Below, piece by piece: positions 1-7,966 of a stretch of 64,000 nt of DNA; the stretch's first letter is position 1; every line of letters begins with the position of its first letter. This DNA is from an uncultured Solirubrobacterales bacterium (GTDB lineage: Bacteria; Actinomycetota; Thermoleophilia; Solirubrobacterales; JACPNS01), in contig CAKZMQ010000015.1 of NCBI GenBank assembly GCA_937128795.1, forward strand, positions 62,001-126,000, given 5' to 3'. The notes under the pieces were generated by a model. That model saw only the letters and a list, made by a program, of their open reading frames with translations, searched no databases and was not told where the DNA came from. Both the position numbers and the translations under genes were made by a program.

Positions 1-54
1 AGGTCCGAGGTTGCAAGGGGGATTCGCGCCCCGGCCCCTTGCAACCTCGGACCT
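1..54. repeat. Perfect 20-bp inverted repeat, 14-nt loop
   Basis: The left arm begins AGGTCCGAGGTTGCAAGGGG and the right arm (35-54) is its exact reverse complement; the loop is GC-rich. There is no T-tract after either arm, so it is not a textbook intrinsic terminator. It lies just upstream of the first gene, at the window edge, so what precedes it is unknown. It belongs with several other long intergenic palindromes in this window, but its loop does not match theirs. Confidence 0.9.
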
Positions 55-114
55 TGCAAGCGCGTTTTCGGTCTTGCCCTCGTCCACGGGGCGACGGTAA
101 CGAGCTCTTGCCGC

Positions 115-564
115 ATGGGAATGGCTTGCGGAAGCTGGGTGGTAGGTTGCCGAGTCGGAATGAGCGTGTGCCAAAGATCGGCGATCGTGGGCTCTGTCGT
201 GGTGCTCGCGTGGAGCTTTGCGGGATTGGTCGTCAATCCCGATTTCGCGGTCGGTAGCGCGGCTACGTCCGAGCTGGTGCTGGGCGTTGACATGAATGGA
301 TGGCACGCCGTGTCTGGCTTTCTGGTCGCGATTCCCGTGCTGGCGGGGCTGAAGAATGGTCAGCTGCTGCCTTGGGTGATGGTCGCCGCGTCTGCGGGCC
401 TATTGGCGACGGCCGGCTGGGCATTGCTGAGTGAGTATCCGGTCGGCGGGCTTTTCTACTTTCCGAACCGCGCCGGCGACGTAGTGCTGCACATTGCGAC
501 CGCTTCGATCTTTGCTTTTGGTGCCTGGTCGGGGCTCAGACGCGATTCGCCTGCCAGTGCCTGA
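115..564 (+). CDS. Small four-helix membrane protein (DUF4383-like)
   Basis: About 149 residues with four hydrophobic stretches (roughly residues 22-42, 60-78, 85-105, 120-140) separated by short polar loops. The HAVSGFL and NRAGDVVLHIATAS segments resemble the conserved histidine/asparagine helices of small actinobacterial DUF4383 membrane proteins; that is a resemblance from memory, not a proven match. No function is known for the family. The start is uncertain: neither the ATG at 115 nor the one at 160 (MSVCQRS) has a good Shine-Dalgarno sequence. It converges on the acyl-CoA synthetase downstream, with only 5 nt between stop codons. Confidence 0.7.
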   Translation: MGMACGSWVVGCRVGMSVCQRSAIVGSVVVLAWSFAGLVVNPDFAVGSAATSELVLGVDMNGWHAVSGFLVAIPVLAGLKNGQLLPWVMVAASAGLLATAGWALLSEYPVGGLFYFPNRAGDVVLHIATASIFAFGAWSGLRRDSPASA

Positions 565-569
565 TCGCC

Positions 570-2048
570 TCACTCGCCGCGCAACTCGGCGCGCTTGATC
601 TTGCCGCTCGCCGTCTTGGGCAGTGCGTCAGCGAACTCGACGACGCGCGGGTACTTGTACGGCGCGGTGATTTCCTTGACGTGGTTCTGCAACTCGGTCG
701 CGAGCGCGTCCGAGCCTTCGTAGCCATCCTTCAACACGAGCACGGCGCGAACCACGGCGCCCCGTTCATCGTCGGCCGCTGCGACCGCCGCAGCCTCGGC
801 GACGGCGGGATGACTGATCAACGCGCTCTCGACCTCGAACGGCCCTATGCGGTATCCGGCCGAGAGGATGATGTCGTCGCCGCGCGAGTCGAACCAGATG
901 TAATCGTCCTCGTCCTGTGAGACGAGGTCGCCGGTGCGCCACCAGGCGCGGCCTTCGGCGTCGGTGGTCAGTTCGGGCGCGCTGAGCTGGCCAGGGGTGC
1001 CGTAGCCAGCAAAGAACGTCGGCACGGTTGCCGGATCGACCCAGAGTTCGCCGTCGACGATCTGAGTCTCGATCCCCGGCATCGGTCGACCCATCGAACC
1101 GGGTTTGATCGGGTCACCCGGGCGAACGGCCGTGATCGCACCGGTCTCGGTCTGCCCGTAGCCGTCGCGGATGTCGACTCCGAGGCCGTCGTGCCAGTTC
1201 TTGAAGATCTCCGCGTTTAGTGCCTCGCCGGCGCTGACGCATTGGCGGAGCGAGGGGATGGGGGAAAGTTCAGTTCTGCGCGCGATCACGCGGTACTCGG
1301 TCGGTGCCATGCAGAGCACGCCGACGTTCTCGGCGGCAATCGTCGCCATCCGTTCCTCGGGGTCGAAGCGCTGGTCGTGCAGCACGGCGGCGGCGCCGCA
1401 GAGCCACGGAGTCAGGAAGACGTTGCGCGCGGACTTCGACCACCCGCTCGCGGCAGTACACCAGGCGACCTCGCCGGGGCGGGCGCCGAACCAGTTGTCG
1501 GCTTGCAGTCGCTGGCCTGGCAAACAACCATGGGTGTGGACGACGGGCTTTGCCTCGCCGGTTGTGCCGGAGGTGAAGATCATCAGGGCCGGGTCGTTTG
1601 GTTCGACAGCTGCAGCTGGAGCGGGGGAGTGCGTTGCCAGCGAGGAGTCAGGCACGAGGATCGTCTCGCCATCCCAGCCGCTTGCCGCCAGCTCGGCGCG
1701 GTTGCGCTCGTCGCAGACGACGAGCTTCGGCGCCGCCTTCTCGACGCGCAGCGCCAAATCCTTCGCGCGCAGCATTTCGTTGCACGGGAGCACCACTGCG
1801 CCCATCCGCCAGCAGGCGAGCATCGAGAACACCCACTCCGGGCGATTACCAACGAGGGTGAGGACTACATCGCCACGCGCGACGCCGCGGGCTGCGAAGG
1901 CCCCGGCGTAGGCGGCAGAGGCATCGACAACTTCGGCAAACGAAAATACGCGGCGATCGCCTGCGCGCGAAAGCTCGATCAACGCGTCACCCGGAGGATC
2001 GGCAGCGAGACGATCGACGATCGCCGGAAAGCTGGTGAATGAAGCCAC
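570..2048 (-). CDS. AMP-forming acyl-CoA synthetase
   Basis: A 492-residue member of the ANL adenylate-forming superfamily, which activates a carboxylic acid with ATP and then forms the CoA thioester. The P-loop motif TSGTTGEAKP is near residue 160, the adenine-binding motif GYGQTET near 295, the hinge-region RTGD near 370, and the C-terminal PKTASGKIKR carries the catalytic lysine near residue 482. All key residues are present. Overall layout is closest to medium-chain (ACSM-type) or acetyl-CoA synthetase-like enzymes; the substrate cannot be read from the sequence. Its place downstream of a CoA-ligase/ferredoxin operon and a malyl-CoA lyase suggests that it feeds acyl-CoAs into the same network. 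A strong hairpin separates it from that operon, so it may be transcribed separately. Confidence 0.9.
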   Translation of the reverse strand: MASFTSFPAIVDRLAADPPGDALIELSRAGDRRVFSFAEVVDASAAYAGAFAARGVARGDVVLTLVGNRPEWVFSMLACWRMGAVVLPCNEMLRAKDLALRVEKAAPKLVVCDERNRAELAASGWDGETILVPDSSLATHSPAPAAAVEPNDPALMIFTSGTTGEAKPVVHTHGCLPGQRLQADNWFGARPGEVAWCTAASGWSKSARNVFLTPWLCGAAAVLHDQRFDPEERMATIAAENVGVLCMAPTEYRVIARRTELSPIPSLRQCVSAGEALNAEIFKNWHDGLGVDIRDGYGQTETGAITAVRPGDPIKPGSMGRPMPGIETQIVDGELWVDPATVPTFFAGYGTPGQLSAPELTTDAEGRAWWRTGDLVSQDEDDYIWFDSRGDDIILSAGYRIGPFEVESALISHPAVAEAAAVAAADDERGAVVRAVLVLKDGYEGSDALATELQNHVKEITAPYKYPRVVEFADALPKTASGKIKRAELRGE

Positions 2049-2090
2049 GGCGGGAGACTAATGCGCCGCGCAAGCCATGGGAATCACGAG

Positions 2091-2133
2091 TTTTGGTCCA
2101 GGACTCTCCTCGAGGGGGAGTCCTGGACCAAAA
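2091..2133. repeat. 16-bp perfect hairpin with flanking T/A runs (possible short variant of the conserved-core hairpin)
   Basis: The arms TTTTGGTCCAGGACTC and GAGTCCTGGACCAAAA are perfectly complementary around an 11-nt centre TCCTCGAGGGG. On the minus strand it follows the ferredoxin-like gene, and the run of T/A at both outer ends means it could end transcription in either direction. The TCTCCTCGA...GGGGA centre matches the two ends of the core found in the hairpins at 7877 and 17577, as if the middle of that core had been deleted. Termination is plausible; membership in the family is inference. Confidence 0.75.
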
Positions 2134-2163
2134 AACCGCTTGCGAATCAACTTCGGTTGGCGG

Positions 2164-2394
2164 TTACTCGTAAAGCTTGACGACTTCGACGGTGCCTGCC
2201 GGCGCTGCGTCTACGCAGAGGTTGCACAGCACGCACTCGTCGAGGTTCTTCGTGACGATCTCCAGCGACCCACTTTCGCCAGCGGCGAAGATGTCCACCG
2301 GGCAGGCGTCGACCAGCTTGGTCGTGATCGCTGGGTCGTTCTTGATCGAGTCATCGACTTTGACGTCGATGAACAGGTTCTCTGCGACGGTCAT
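2164..2394 (-). CDS. Small ferredoxin-like [4Fe-4S] protein
   Basis: Seventy-six residues with exactly four cysteines: DACPVDIF near residue 31 and CVLCNLC near residues 54-60. A CxxCxxC triplet plus a distant CP pair is the ligand set for one [4Fe-4S] cluster, as in FixX/ETF-QO-type ferredoxin domains, so electron transfer is the likely role. The partner is not obvious. The start ATG overlaps the stop of the upstream CoA-ligase alpha gene (ATGA), which makes translational coupling likely. A ferredoxin locked to a succinyl-CoA-synthetase-like pair is odd, because that reaction needs no electrons; it may serve the nearby acyl-CoA dehydrogenase or another unseen enzyme. Confidence 0.85.
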   Translation of the reverse strand: MTVAENLFIDVKVDDSIKNDPAITTKLVDACPVDIFAAGESGSLEIVTKNLDECVLCNLCVDAAPAGTVEVVKLYE

Positions 2395-3320
2395 GCCGTC
2401 ACCTCCTGCTTCTTAGAAATTTGAGCCTTCACGAGGTCCGGAATCTCGGCGATCTCTTCGGCGACCTCGATGCCAGCTTCCTTCAGGCGCGCGATCTTCT
2501 CGGTCGCGGTGTCGGCTTTACCCTCGACGATCGTTCCGGCGTGGCCAAAGCTCATGCCGGGCATCTCGTCCATGAATTTGCCGGCCATAAATGCCACGAT
2601 CGGCAAACGAGAATTGTTTTCAGTGACCCACTCGGCCAGCTCTGCCTCCATGCGGCCGCCGGGCTCTGTGTAGATCACGATCGCTTCGGTCTGCTCGTCG
2701 GCCTCGAACATCGGCATCAGCTCGGTGTAGGTCGAGCCGATGATCGCGTCGCCGCCGATCGACACTGCCGTGGACTGACCGAGGCCAGCGGCAGTCAGCG
2801 TCGATGAGATCTCCGTGGTCATACCACCGGAGCGCGACATCACGCCGATCGATCCGGGGGTGTAGGCCTTGGCGGCGTCCTTTGCAGGGCCACCGATTCC
2901 GCCCATCTTGATGACATCCGGAACAATGGCGCCCAAGCAGTTCGGGCCGATGATGCGTGCGTCGCATTCGTTGGCGAACTCGACCATCTGCGCGACGTCC
3001 TGGCGCGGAATGCGCTCGGTGACGATCACGATGATCTTGATGCCGTTGGCGAGAGCCTCCATCACTGCGTCCTTGGTGAAGGCCGGCGGGACGGTCACGA
3101 CAGAGCCGTCGATCGGCCCCCCGTGGTGCTTGACGGCCTGCTCGACGGTGTCGAACACCGGCACGCCGTGGACCTCACGACCGAGGCGGCCCGGAGTGAC
3201 TCCGCCGACGACCTTGGCGCCCTTGCCGTACTCCAGGCATTCCTTCGTCAGGTTCACGGCCTCGCGACCGGTGATTCCCTGGACGATGAATGTCGTGTCT
3301 TCGTTCAGGAGGATGCTCAT
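2391..3320 (-). CDS. CoA ligase alpha subunit (succinyl-CoA synthetase SucD-like)
   Basis: The 309-residue protein has an N-terminal CoA-binding Rossmann domain (VQGITGREAVNLTK) and a C-terminal ligase domain with GHAGTIVEG near residue 265, whose histidine matches the phosphohistidine of SucD-family enzymes. Family members form acyl-CoA from acid, CoA and NTP through acyl-phosphate and phosphohistidine intermediates, or run in reverse to make NTP. Stop and start codons overlap by 4 nt with both neighbours, so alpha, beta and the ferredoxin are one translational unit. Because the malyl-CoA lyase gene is adjacent, malate or succinate are the obvious candidate acids; this is inference from context. 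Confidence 0.88.
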   Translation of the reverse strand: MSILLNEDTTFIVQGITGREAVNLTKECLEYGKGAKVVGGVTPGRLGREVHGVPVFDTVEQAVKHHGGPIDGSVVTVPPAFTKDAVMEALANGIKIIVIVTERIPRQDVAQMVEFANECDARIIGPNCLGAIVPDVIKMGGIGGPAKDAAKAYTPGSIGVMSRSGGMTTEISSTLTAAGLGQSTAVSIGGDAIIGSTYTELMPMFEADEQTEAIVIYTEPGGRMEAELAEWVTENNSRLPIVAFMAGKFMDEMPGMSFGHAGTIVEGKADTATEKIARLKEAGIEVAEEIAEIPDLVKAQISKKQEVTA

Positions 3321-4525
3321 GCTGCTGCTCCAATCTTGTCGACTGCGCGTTTTGCCGCTTGGTGCATCGAGACAGAGCGGTCGCAGTACTCAACTCCGTA
3401 CTTGTCGAGGATCTTGTAGCCCTCGTCCTCCCAGGCGCCCGGGATGCGGAAGATCGCGATCTTCTCGGCCGGGTCGTAGCCCAGTTCCAGGCAGGCCTTG
3501 ATCACGCCACGCGCGACGATGTCCACACGCGTATTCGAGACAATGCTCATCATCACGGCGATCTTGTCAACGCCCGGCTTCTGCAACACGAGCTTGGCCA
3601 GTCCACAGGCCTTGGCGACTGACGGGTTGCCGCCGATCTCGCAGTAGTTGGCGGGCTCGCCGCCGAACTTGCGGACCGCGTCGAACAGCGTAAGCGAACC
3701 GCCGCCGGCGCCGATCACGAGGCCGAGGTTGCCGTCGAACTCGGTGACGTTGCCGGCCACACCGCGGTGATCCATGCCGTCGACCTCTTCACCGGCGATC
3801 TCGAACTCGGTGGCCTCGCGGGCTTCGCGGGTCTCCTCGTCGCCGATCTCCAGGTCCTTCAAAAGAGCCTTCTGACGCGGACGCGCCTCGTTCTCCATGT
3901 CCATGTGCGCGTCGAGCGCCACGAACGAGCCGTCCTTGAGCTCGCCCAGCGGGTTGATCTCGGCGAGCGTCATGTCGCGCTCGAGGAACAGCTTGGCCAG
4001 ACGCGAGAGGATCGGCGTGATGCGCTGAAGCGCGCGGCCGGTCACGCCGGTCTGCGCAATGCATTCCTTGGCGAGGTAGTCGAGCGGCTCAGTACGGCTC
4101 GAGAAGTGCATCCGACCGACGTGGTCAGGGTGCTGCTCGGCGACTTCCTCGATGTCGATTCCGCCCATGTCAGAAAACAGCATCACTGGCTTTTTTCTCA
4201 CTCCGTCCCAGACAACTCCCAGGTAGTACTCCTGCTTGAGGTCGGCCTTCGGGTCGACGAGGATGCCGCGGGGCATGTGGCCATTGATCTCCAGCTTCAA
4301 TACGGTTTCGGCGTGGGCCTTGGCCTCATCCGCGGTGTCCGCGAACTGGACTCCGCCTGCCTTCATGCGGCCACCAGAAAGCACCTGCGACTTGATCACG
4401 GTTGGACCCGCAATGCGCTCGGCGATCTCACGCGCCTCGTCGGCCGATCGGGTGAACCCGTAATCGGTCACCGGGATTCCGGCGCGTTTGACGATCTCAC
4501 GCGCCTCGTACTCGAAAAATCTCAC
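3317..4525 (-). CDS. CoA ligase beta subunit (ATP-grasp, SucC-like)
   Basis: A 402-residue ATP-grasp subunit beginning at GTG (RFFEYEAREI), with GAGGAG eight bases upstream. Family features include VLSGGRMKAGGVQ near residue 50, MGGIDIEEVAEQHP near residue 120, EINPLGEL near 195 and a C-terminal flavodoxin-like ligase domain with NYCEIGGNPS. It is clearly diverged from canonical SucC and from the serine-cycle malate-CoA ligase MtkA as I remember them: for example SNTRVDIVARGV replaces the usual FGGI segment. It pairs with the SucD-like gene through an ATGA overlap. Next to the malyl-CoA lyase, it could convert malyl-CoA to malate with NTP gain, or handle succinyl-CoA; the sequence alone does not decide. 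Confidence 0.85.
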   Translation of the reverse strand: MRFFEYEAREIVKRAGIPVTDYGFTRSADEAREIAERIAGPTVIKSQVLSGGRMKAGGVQFADTADEAKAHAETVLKLEINGHMPRGILVDPKADLKQEYYLGVVWDGVRKKPVMLFSDMGGIDIEEVAEQHPDHVGRMHFSSRTEPLDYLAKECIAQTGVTGRALQRITPILSRLAKLFLERDMTLAEINPLGELKDGSFVALDAHMDMENEARPRQKALLKDLEIGDEETREAREATEFEIAGEEVDGMDHRGVAGNVTEFDGNLGLVIGAGGGSLTLFDAVRKFGGEPANYCEIGGNPSVAKACGLAKLVLQKPGVDKIAVMMSIVSNTRVDIVARGVIKACLELGYDPAEKIAIFRIPGAWEDEGYKILDKYGVEYCDRSVSMHQAAKRAVDKIGAAA

Positions 4526-4567
4526 GTCTAATACTCCTCGGGGGTCGTTTACCCAGGCCGAACGGGC

Positions 4568-5632
4568 CTAGGCGTTGGCGGGCGTCAGGCCATAGGCCTC
4601 CGCCAGCTCTGGGTCGTTCTTCGCAAGCATCTCGGCGAGGTTCACCATCACCTTGCACTGCTTCCAGGTTGCGTCGTCCTGCATCTTGCCGTCGATCATG
4701 TGCACACCGCGGCCGTCGGGAATCGCCTCGATCACCTTCAGGGCCCACTTGACCTCGTCCGGGTCGGGCGAGAACACCTTCTTGGCGATCGCGATCTGGC
4801 GCGGGTGCAGCGACCACGTTCCAACGCAGCCCATCAGGAATGCGGCGCGGAATTGGGCCTCGCAGCCGACATCGTCACCGATGTCGCCGAACGGACCGTA
4901 GAACGGCAGGATTCCGTTCCCGGCGCAGGCGTCGACCATGCGGCCGATCGAGTAGTGCCAGAGGTCCTGCTGGAAGGATGGGCGAGCTGCCTCGGGGTCG
5001 TCGGTATTTGGGTCTTCGACGACGCGGTAGCCGGGGTGGCCACCGCCGACGCGGGTTGTCTTCATGCGACGCGAGGCGGCAAGGTCGGCCGGGCCGAAGC
5101 TCATGCCCTGCATGCGCGGGCTGGCGGCGGCGATCTCCTCGACGTTCGTCACGCCCTGCGCGGTCTCAAGGATCGCGTGAACGAGAATCGGACGTTCAAG
5201 ACCGGCCTTGGCCTCGAGCTGCGCGAGCAAGCGGTCCACGTAGTGGATGTCCCATGCGCCTTCGACCTTCGGCACCATGATCACTTCGAGCTTGTCGCCG
5301 ATCTCCGTCACCAACTCGGTCAGATCGTCGAGCACCCACGGGCTGTCGAGGCTGTTGACGCGCACCCAGAGAGCTGTGTCGCCGAGATCAACCTCTTTGC
5401 CGATCTTGATCAGGCCAGCACGAGCAGGGAGTTTGCGGTCGACCGGAACGGCGTCTTCGAGGTTGCCGAGCAGGATGTCCGTCTTCGTGGCGATGTCGGG
5501 CAGTTTGTCCAACATCTTTTCGTTCGACGGGTCGAAAAAGTGGATCATTCGCGACGGCTTGATGGGGATCTCTTTGAGCGGATCCGGGGCGCCGATCGCC
5601 TGTGGTTGAAGGAAGTCTCGTGGGTTGCGCAT
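4568..5632 (-). CDS. mcl1: L-malyl-CoA/beta-methylmalyl-CoA lyase
   Basis: HpcH/HpaI aldolase family, 354 residues from the ATG at 5632 (MRNPRDFLQ). The stretches [27 protein letters not shown] and FYGPFGD are characteristic of Mcl1 rather than of citrate lyase beta, as are the catalytic-face motifs ILETAQGV and GPADLAAS and the C-terminal WSLHP. The enzyme reversibly splits beta-methylmalyl-CoA to glyoxylate plus propionyl-CoA and malyl-CoA to glyoxylate plus acetyl-CoA in the ethylmalonyl-CoA pathway. It is divergent from the acyl-CoA dehydrogenase gene, with 110 bp between starts that must hold both promoters. Only 42 bp separate it from the upstream CoA-ligase gene start, so one transcript through mcl1, the ligase and the ferredoxin is possible in the order mcl1 first. 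Confidence 0.92.
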   Translation of the reverse strand: MRNPRDFLQPQAIGAPDPLKEIPIKPSRMIHFFDPSNEKMLDKLPDIATKTDILLGNLEDAVPVDRKLPARAGLIKIGKEVDLGDTALWVRVNSLDSPWVLDDLTELVTEIGDKLEVIMVPKVEGAWDIHYVDRLLAQLEAKAGLERPILVHAILETAQGVTNVEEIAAASPRMQGMSFGPADLAASRRMKTTRVGGGHPGYRVVEDPNTDDPEAARPSFQQDLWHYSIGRMVDACAGNGILPFYGPFGDIGDDVGCEAQFRAAFLMGCVGTWSLHPRQIAIAKKVFSPDPDEVKWALKVIEAIPDGRGVHMIDGKMQDDATWKQCKVMVNLAEMLAKNDPELAEAYGLTPANA

Positions 5633-5742
5633 GGCGCGGCATGATAGCCGAAGGGCAATCGCCGGCAAGGGCGCGAAGGCCGATCACTACGGGGGTTTCA
5701 GGGTGCCCGGAGCAGCATCCGTGACGGTCTATCCTTTGCGCC

Positions 5743-6957
5743 ATGACTACTACTGCAACGCACTTTCTTGACAAGACCGACGAGCAGCAGGCGATCACCG
5801 AGATGGTGCGCCAGTTCGTCGATGAGCAGGTTCTACCCGTCGCCGAAAAGCACGACCACGAGGATTCCTTCCCCGATGAGGTCGTGGAGCAGATGAACGA
5901 ACTCGGTCTCTTCGGAGTGACGATCCCCGAGGAGTACGGCGGAATGGGTCTCGACCTGACCACCTACGCGATGATCGTTGAGGAGCTTTCGCGCGGCTGG
6001 ATCAGCGTCGCCGGCATCGTCAACACCCACTTCATCGGTTCGTACCTGCTGATGAAGTTCGGCAGCGACGAGCAGAAGGACAAGTACCTCCCGCGCATGG
6101 CGACCGGCGAAATTCGCGCCGCATTCAGCATGAGCGAGCCCGAGCTCGGCTCGGACGTGCAGGCGATCAAGACCGCCGCCACCAAGACCGCCGACGGCGA
6201 CTACGAGATCAACGGACAGAAGATGTGGGTTACCAACGGTCTGCGAAGCGCACTCGTCTTCCTGCTCGTCAAGACCGACCCAGAGGCATCGCCTCCGTTC
6301 AAGGGCATGACCTGCTTCATCACCGAGAAGGAGCCGGGCGCCCACGAAAACACCGGTGACTACGCCGGATTGACCGTCCCTCCGCAGCTCAAGAAGATGG
6401 GATACAAGGGCGTCGAGAGCACCGAACTCGTCTACGACGGCTACCGCTGCCCGGCCGAGAACATCCTCGGCGGCGAGGAAGTCGGCCTCAACACCGGCTT
6501 CATCCAGATGATGGACGCGCTCGAAGTTGGCCGCGTGAACGTCGCCGCGCGCGGAGTCGGCATCGCCCAGCGCGCATTCGAACTCGGCATCAAGTACGCC
6601 CAGGAGCGCAAGACCTTTGGCAAGCCGATCGCGCAGCACCAGGCGATCCAGTTCAAGTTGGCCGACATGGGTACCAAGCTCGAGGCCGCGCACCTGAGGG
6701 TGCTCAAAGCCACCCGCCTCAAGGACGCCGGCGTGCGTTCAGAGGTCGAGGCCGGTATGGCCAAGCTGTTCGCTTCGGAAGTCGGCAAAGAGGTCGTCGA
6801 GGACGCGTTCCGCATCCACGGCGGCTACGGCTACTCCAAGGAGTACGAGATCGAGCGCCTCTACCGCGACGCGCCACTGCTGTTGATTGGCGAGGGCACG
6901 AGCGAGATCCAGCGCATGGTGATCGGCCGCAAGCTGATCGAAAAGCACAAGATCTAG
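5743..6957 (+). CDS. Acyl-CoA dehydrogenase, probably methylsuccinyl-CoA dehydrogenase
   Basis: A 404-residue FAD-dependent acyl-CoA dehydrogenase. It has the N-terminal helical domain, FSMSEPELGSD and MWVTNG in the middle beta domain, RKTFGKPI and the C-terminal YGYSKEYEIERLYRDA followed by GEGTSEIQR, whose first Glu after the glycine is the usual catalytic base position. The paralogous step in the ethylmalonyl-CoA pathway oxidises methylsuccinyl-CoA to mesaconyl-CoA; the length suits the short actinobacterial type. The assignment to that step rests on its neighbours: malyl-CoA lyase divergent, MaoC hydratase downstream, mutase and Ccr within 15 kb. A generic branched-chain acyl-CoA dehydrogenase is the alternative. 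Confidence 0.9.
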   Translation: MTTTATHFLDKTDEQQAITEMVRQFVDEQVLPVAEKHDHEDSFPDEVVEQMNELGLFGVTIPEEYGGMGLDLTTYAMIVEELSRGWISVAGIVNTHFIGSYLLMKFGSDEQKDKYLPRMATGEIRAAFSMSEPELGSDVQAIKTAATKTADGDYEINGQKMWVTNGLRSALVFLLVKTDPEASPPFKGMTCFITEKEPGAHENTGDYAGLTVPPQLKKMGYKGVESTELVYDGYRCPAENILGGEEVGLNTGFIQMMDALEVGRVNVAARGVGIAQRAFELGIKYAQERKTFGKPIAQHQAIQFKLADMGTKLEAAHLRVLKATRLKDAGVRSEVEAGMAKLFASEVGKEVVEDAFRIHGGYGYSKEYEIERLYRDAPLLLIGEGTSEIQRMVIGRKLIEKHKI

Positions 6958-6969
6958 GCGCGGCGGCTC

Positions 6970-7329
6970 TTGAGTCAAACCGACACCAAGTCGCAGTTGG
7001 AAGACGCCGGTCGCCGCTTCATCGAGGCGGTACCGGCACTTGCGCCGCTGGCGCTGTCGGTTCGGGTCGACCTTCAGGCGAAGGGCGACCACCAGCAGTA
7101 CCGGCTCGATTTTCCCGGGCCGGAGGTTTCCAAAGACGGTGGGAAGCCGGCGATGATCGACGTTCTGGTCATGCGCCAAGACTTCAACGACATCATCGAT
7201 CCGCGCAACGGGATGACCGAATGGATCGAAGCTTTTGACCTCGGCAAGATCAAGATCAGCGGCGAAGGCGGCATGGTCAAGTTGGTCGCCAAGGTGATTG
7301 AAAAACAACAAAGGAGACACGGTGGCTGA
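6970..7329 (+). CDS. SCP2-like sterol-carrier-fold protein
   Basis: A 119-residue protein with a TTG start, 12 nt after the acyl-CoA dehydrogenase. The pattern of an acidic/hydrophobic beta sheet ending in WIEAFDLGKIKISGEGGMVKLVAKVI resembles the SCP2 domain, which binds lipid or acyl-CoA ligands. No catalytic residues are visible. Its last 8 nt overlap the start of the MaoC gene, so it belongs to the same operon and may be an acyl-CoA carrier or an accessory subunit. The start is weakly supported; no Shine-Dalgarno sequence is visible. Confidence 0.65.
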   Translation: MSQTDTKSQLEDAGRRFIEAVPALAPLALSVRVDLQAKGDHQQYRLDFPGPEVSKDGGKPAMIDVLVMRQDFNDIIDPRNGMTEWIEAFDLGKIKISGEGGMVKLVAKVIEKQQRRHGG

Positions 7330-7861
7330 GACCGCTGAAGCGCAGGGCAGTTCCGAACAGACGGGCACAACTTTCGACCTACGGAGCCGCGAGGATTCCG
7401 GCTCGGTCCCATTTGGTCGGTACTTCGAAGAGTTCGAACTGGGTGCGACCTACAAGCACGTTCCCGGTAAGACCATCACCGAGAGCGAAGACCACCTCTT
7501 TTGCCTGATGACGATGAACCACCACCCGTTGCACCTCGACGATCGCTACGCCAAGGAGAGCCAGCAGGGTCGCAACGTCGTAGTCGGCAGCTACGTCTAC
7601 TCGCTCGCGCTCGGCATGAGCGTTCGAGACGTTTCGGGCAAGGCAATCGCCAACCTCGCGACCGACGGCCTCAAACACACCAAGCCGGTGTTTCACGGCG
7701 ACACGCTCTACACGGAGTCGGAAGTGCTTGAGAAGACGCCGTCGTCGACCAAGAATGACCGTGGTGTCGTGAAGGTGCGCACGGACGTCTTCAATCAGCA
7801 CAATGAGCTGGTGACGACGTTCGAGCGCAAGGTCCTTGTTCCGAAAAAGAATCCTTCGTAG
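7322..7861 (+). CDS. MaoC-family dehydratase, probably mesaconyl-CoA hydratase
   Basis: The GTG at 7322 is chosen because AAGGAG lies 7 nt upstream; the ORF-track start at 7298 is not preceded by such a site. The 179-residue hotdog protein has the MaoC core: FEELGATYKHVPGKTITESEDHLFCLMTMNHHPLHLDDRYA carries an Asp/His-type hydratase site (HHPLHLD). MaoC hydratases add water to enoyl-CoA; here the operon with an acyl-CoA dehydrogenase and the malyl-CoA lyase opposite suggest hydration of mesaconyl-CoA to beta-methylmalyl-CoA. It is the third gene of the operon. Confidence 0.88.
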   Translation: MAETAEAQGSSEQTGTTFDLRSREDSGSVPFGRYFEEFELGATYKHVPGKTITESEDHLFCLMTMNHHPLHLDDRYAKESQQGRNVVVGSYVYSLALGMSVRDVSGKAIANLATDGLKHTKPVFHGDTLYTESEVLEKTPSSTKNDRGVVKVRTDVFNQHNELVTTFERKVLVPKKNPS

Positions 7862-7876
7862 CAACGCATGTGGAAT

Positions 7877-7947
7877 AGGGCTCTGTCCGTTGTTTGTCTC
7901 CTCGACTGGTTCCAACGTCTGCGGGGACAAACAACGGACAGAGCCCT
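7877..7947. repeat. Conserved-core hairpin, copy A (19-bp unique arms)
   Basis: Arms AGGGCTCTGTCCGTTGTTT (7877-7895) and its exact complement (7929-7947) enclose a 33-nt core (7896-7928) that starts GTCTCCTCGACTGG and ends CCAACGTCTGCGGGGAC. The core extends the stem by GTC/GAC and a few more pairs and can form an inner GAC-TGG/CCA-(AC)-GTC hairpin. The same core, one base different, recurs at 17594-17626 with unrelated arms. It sits between the MaoC gene and a membrane-protein gene on the same strand, so it could terminate the operon, but there is no T-tract. Confidence 0.9.
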
Positions 7948-7966
7948 CTTCGACGCGGATTGACTC

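Noticed and set aside
5833-6693. 286-residue antisense ORF in the acyl-CoA dehydrogenase gene
   Set aside because: Long antisense frame caused by GC-rich codon usage; no domain and no ribosome binding site.
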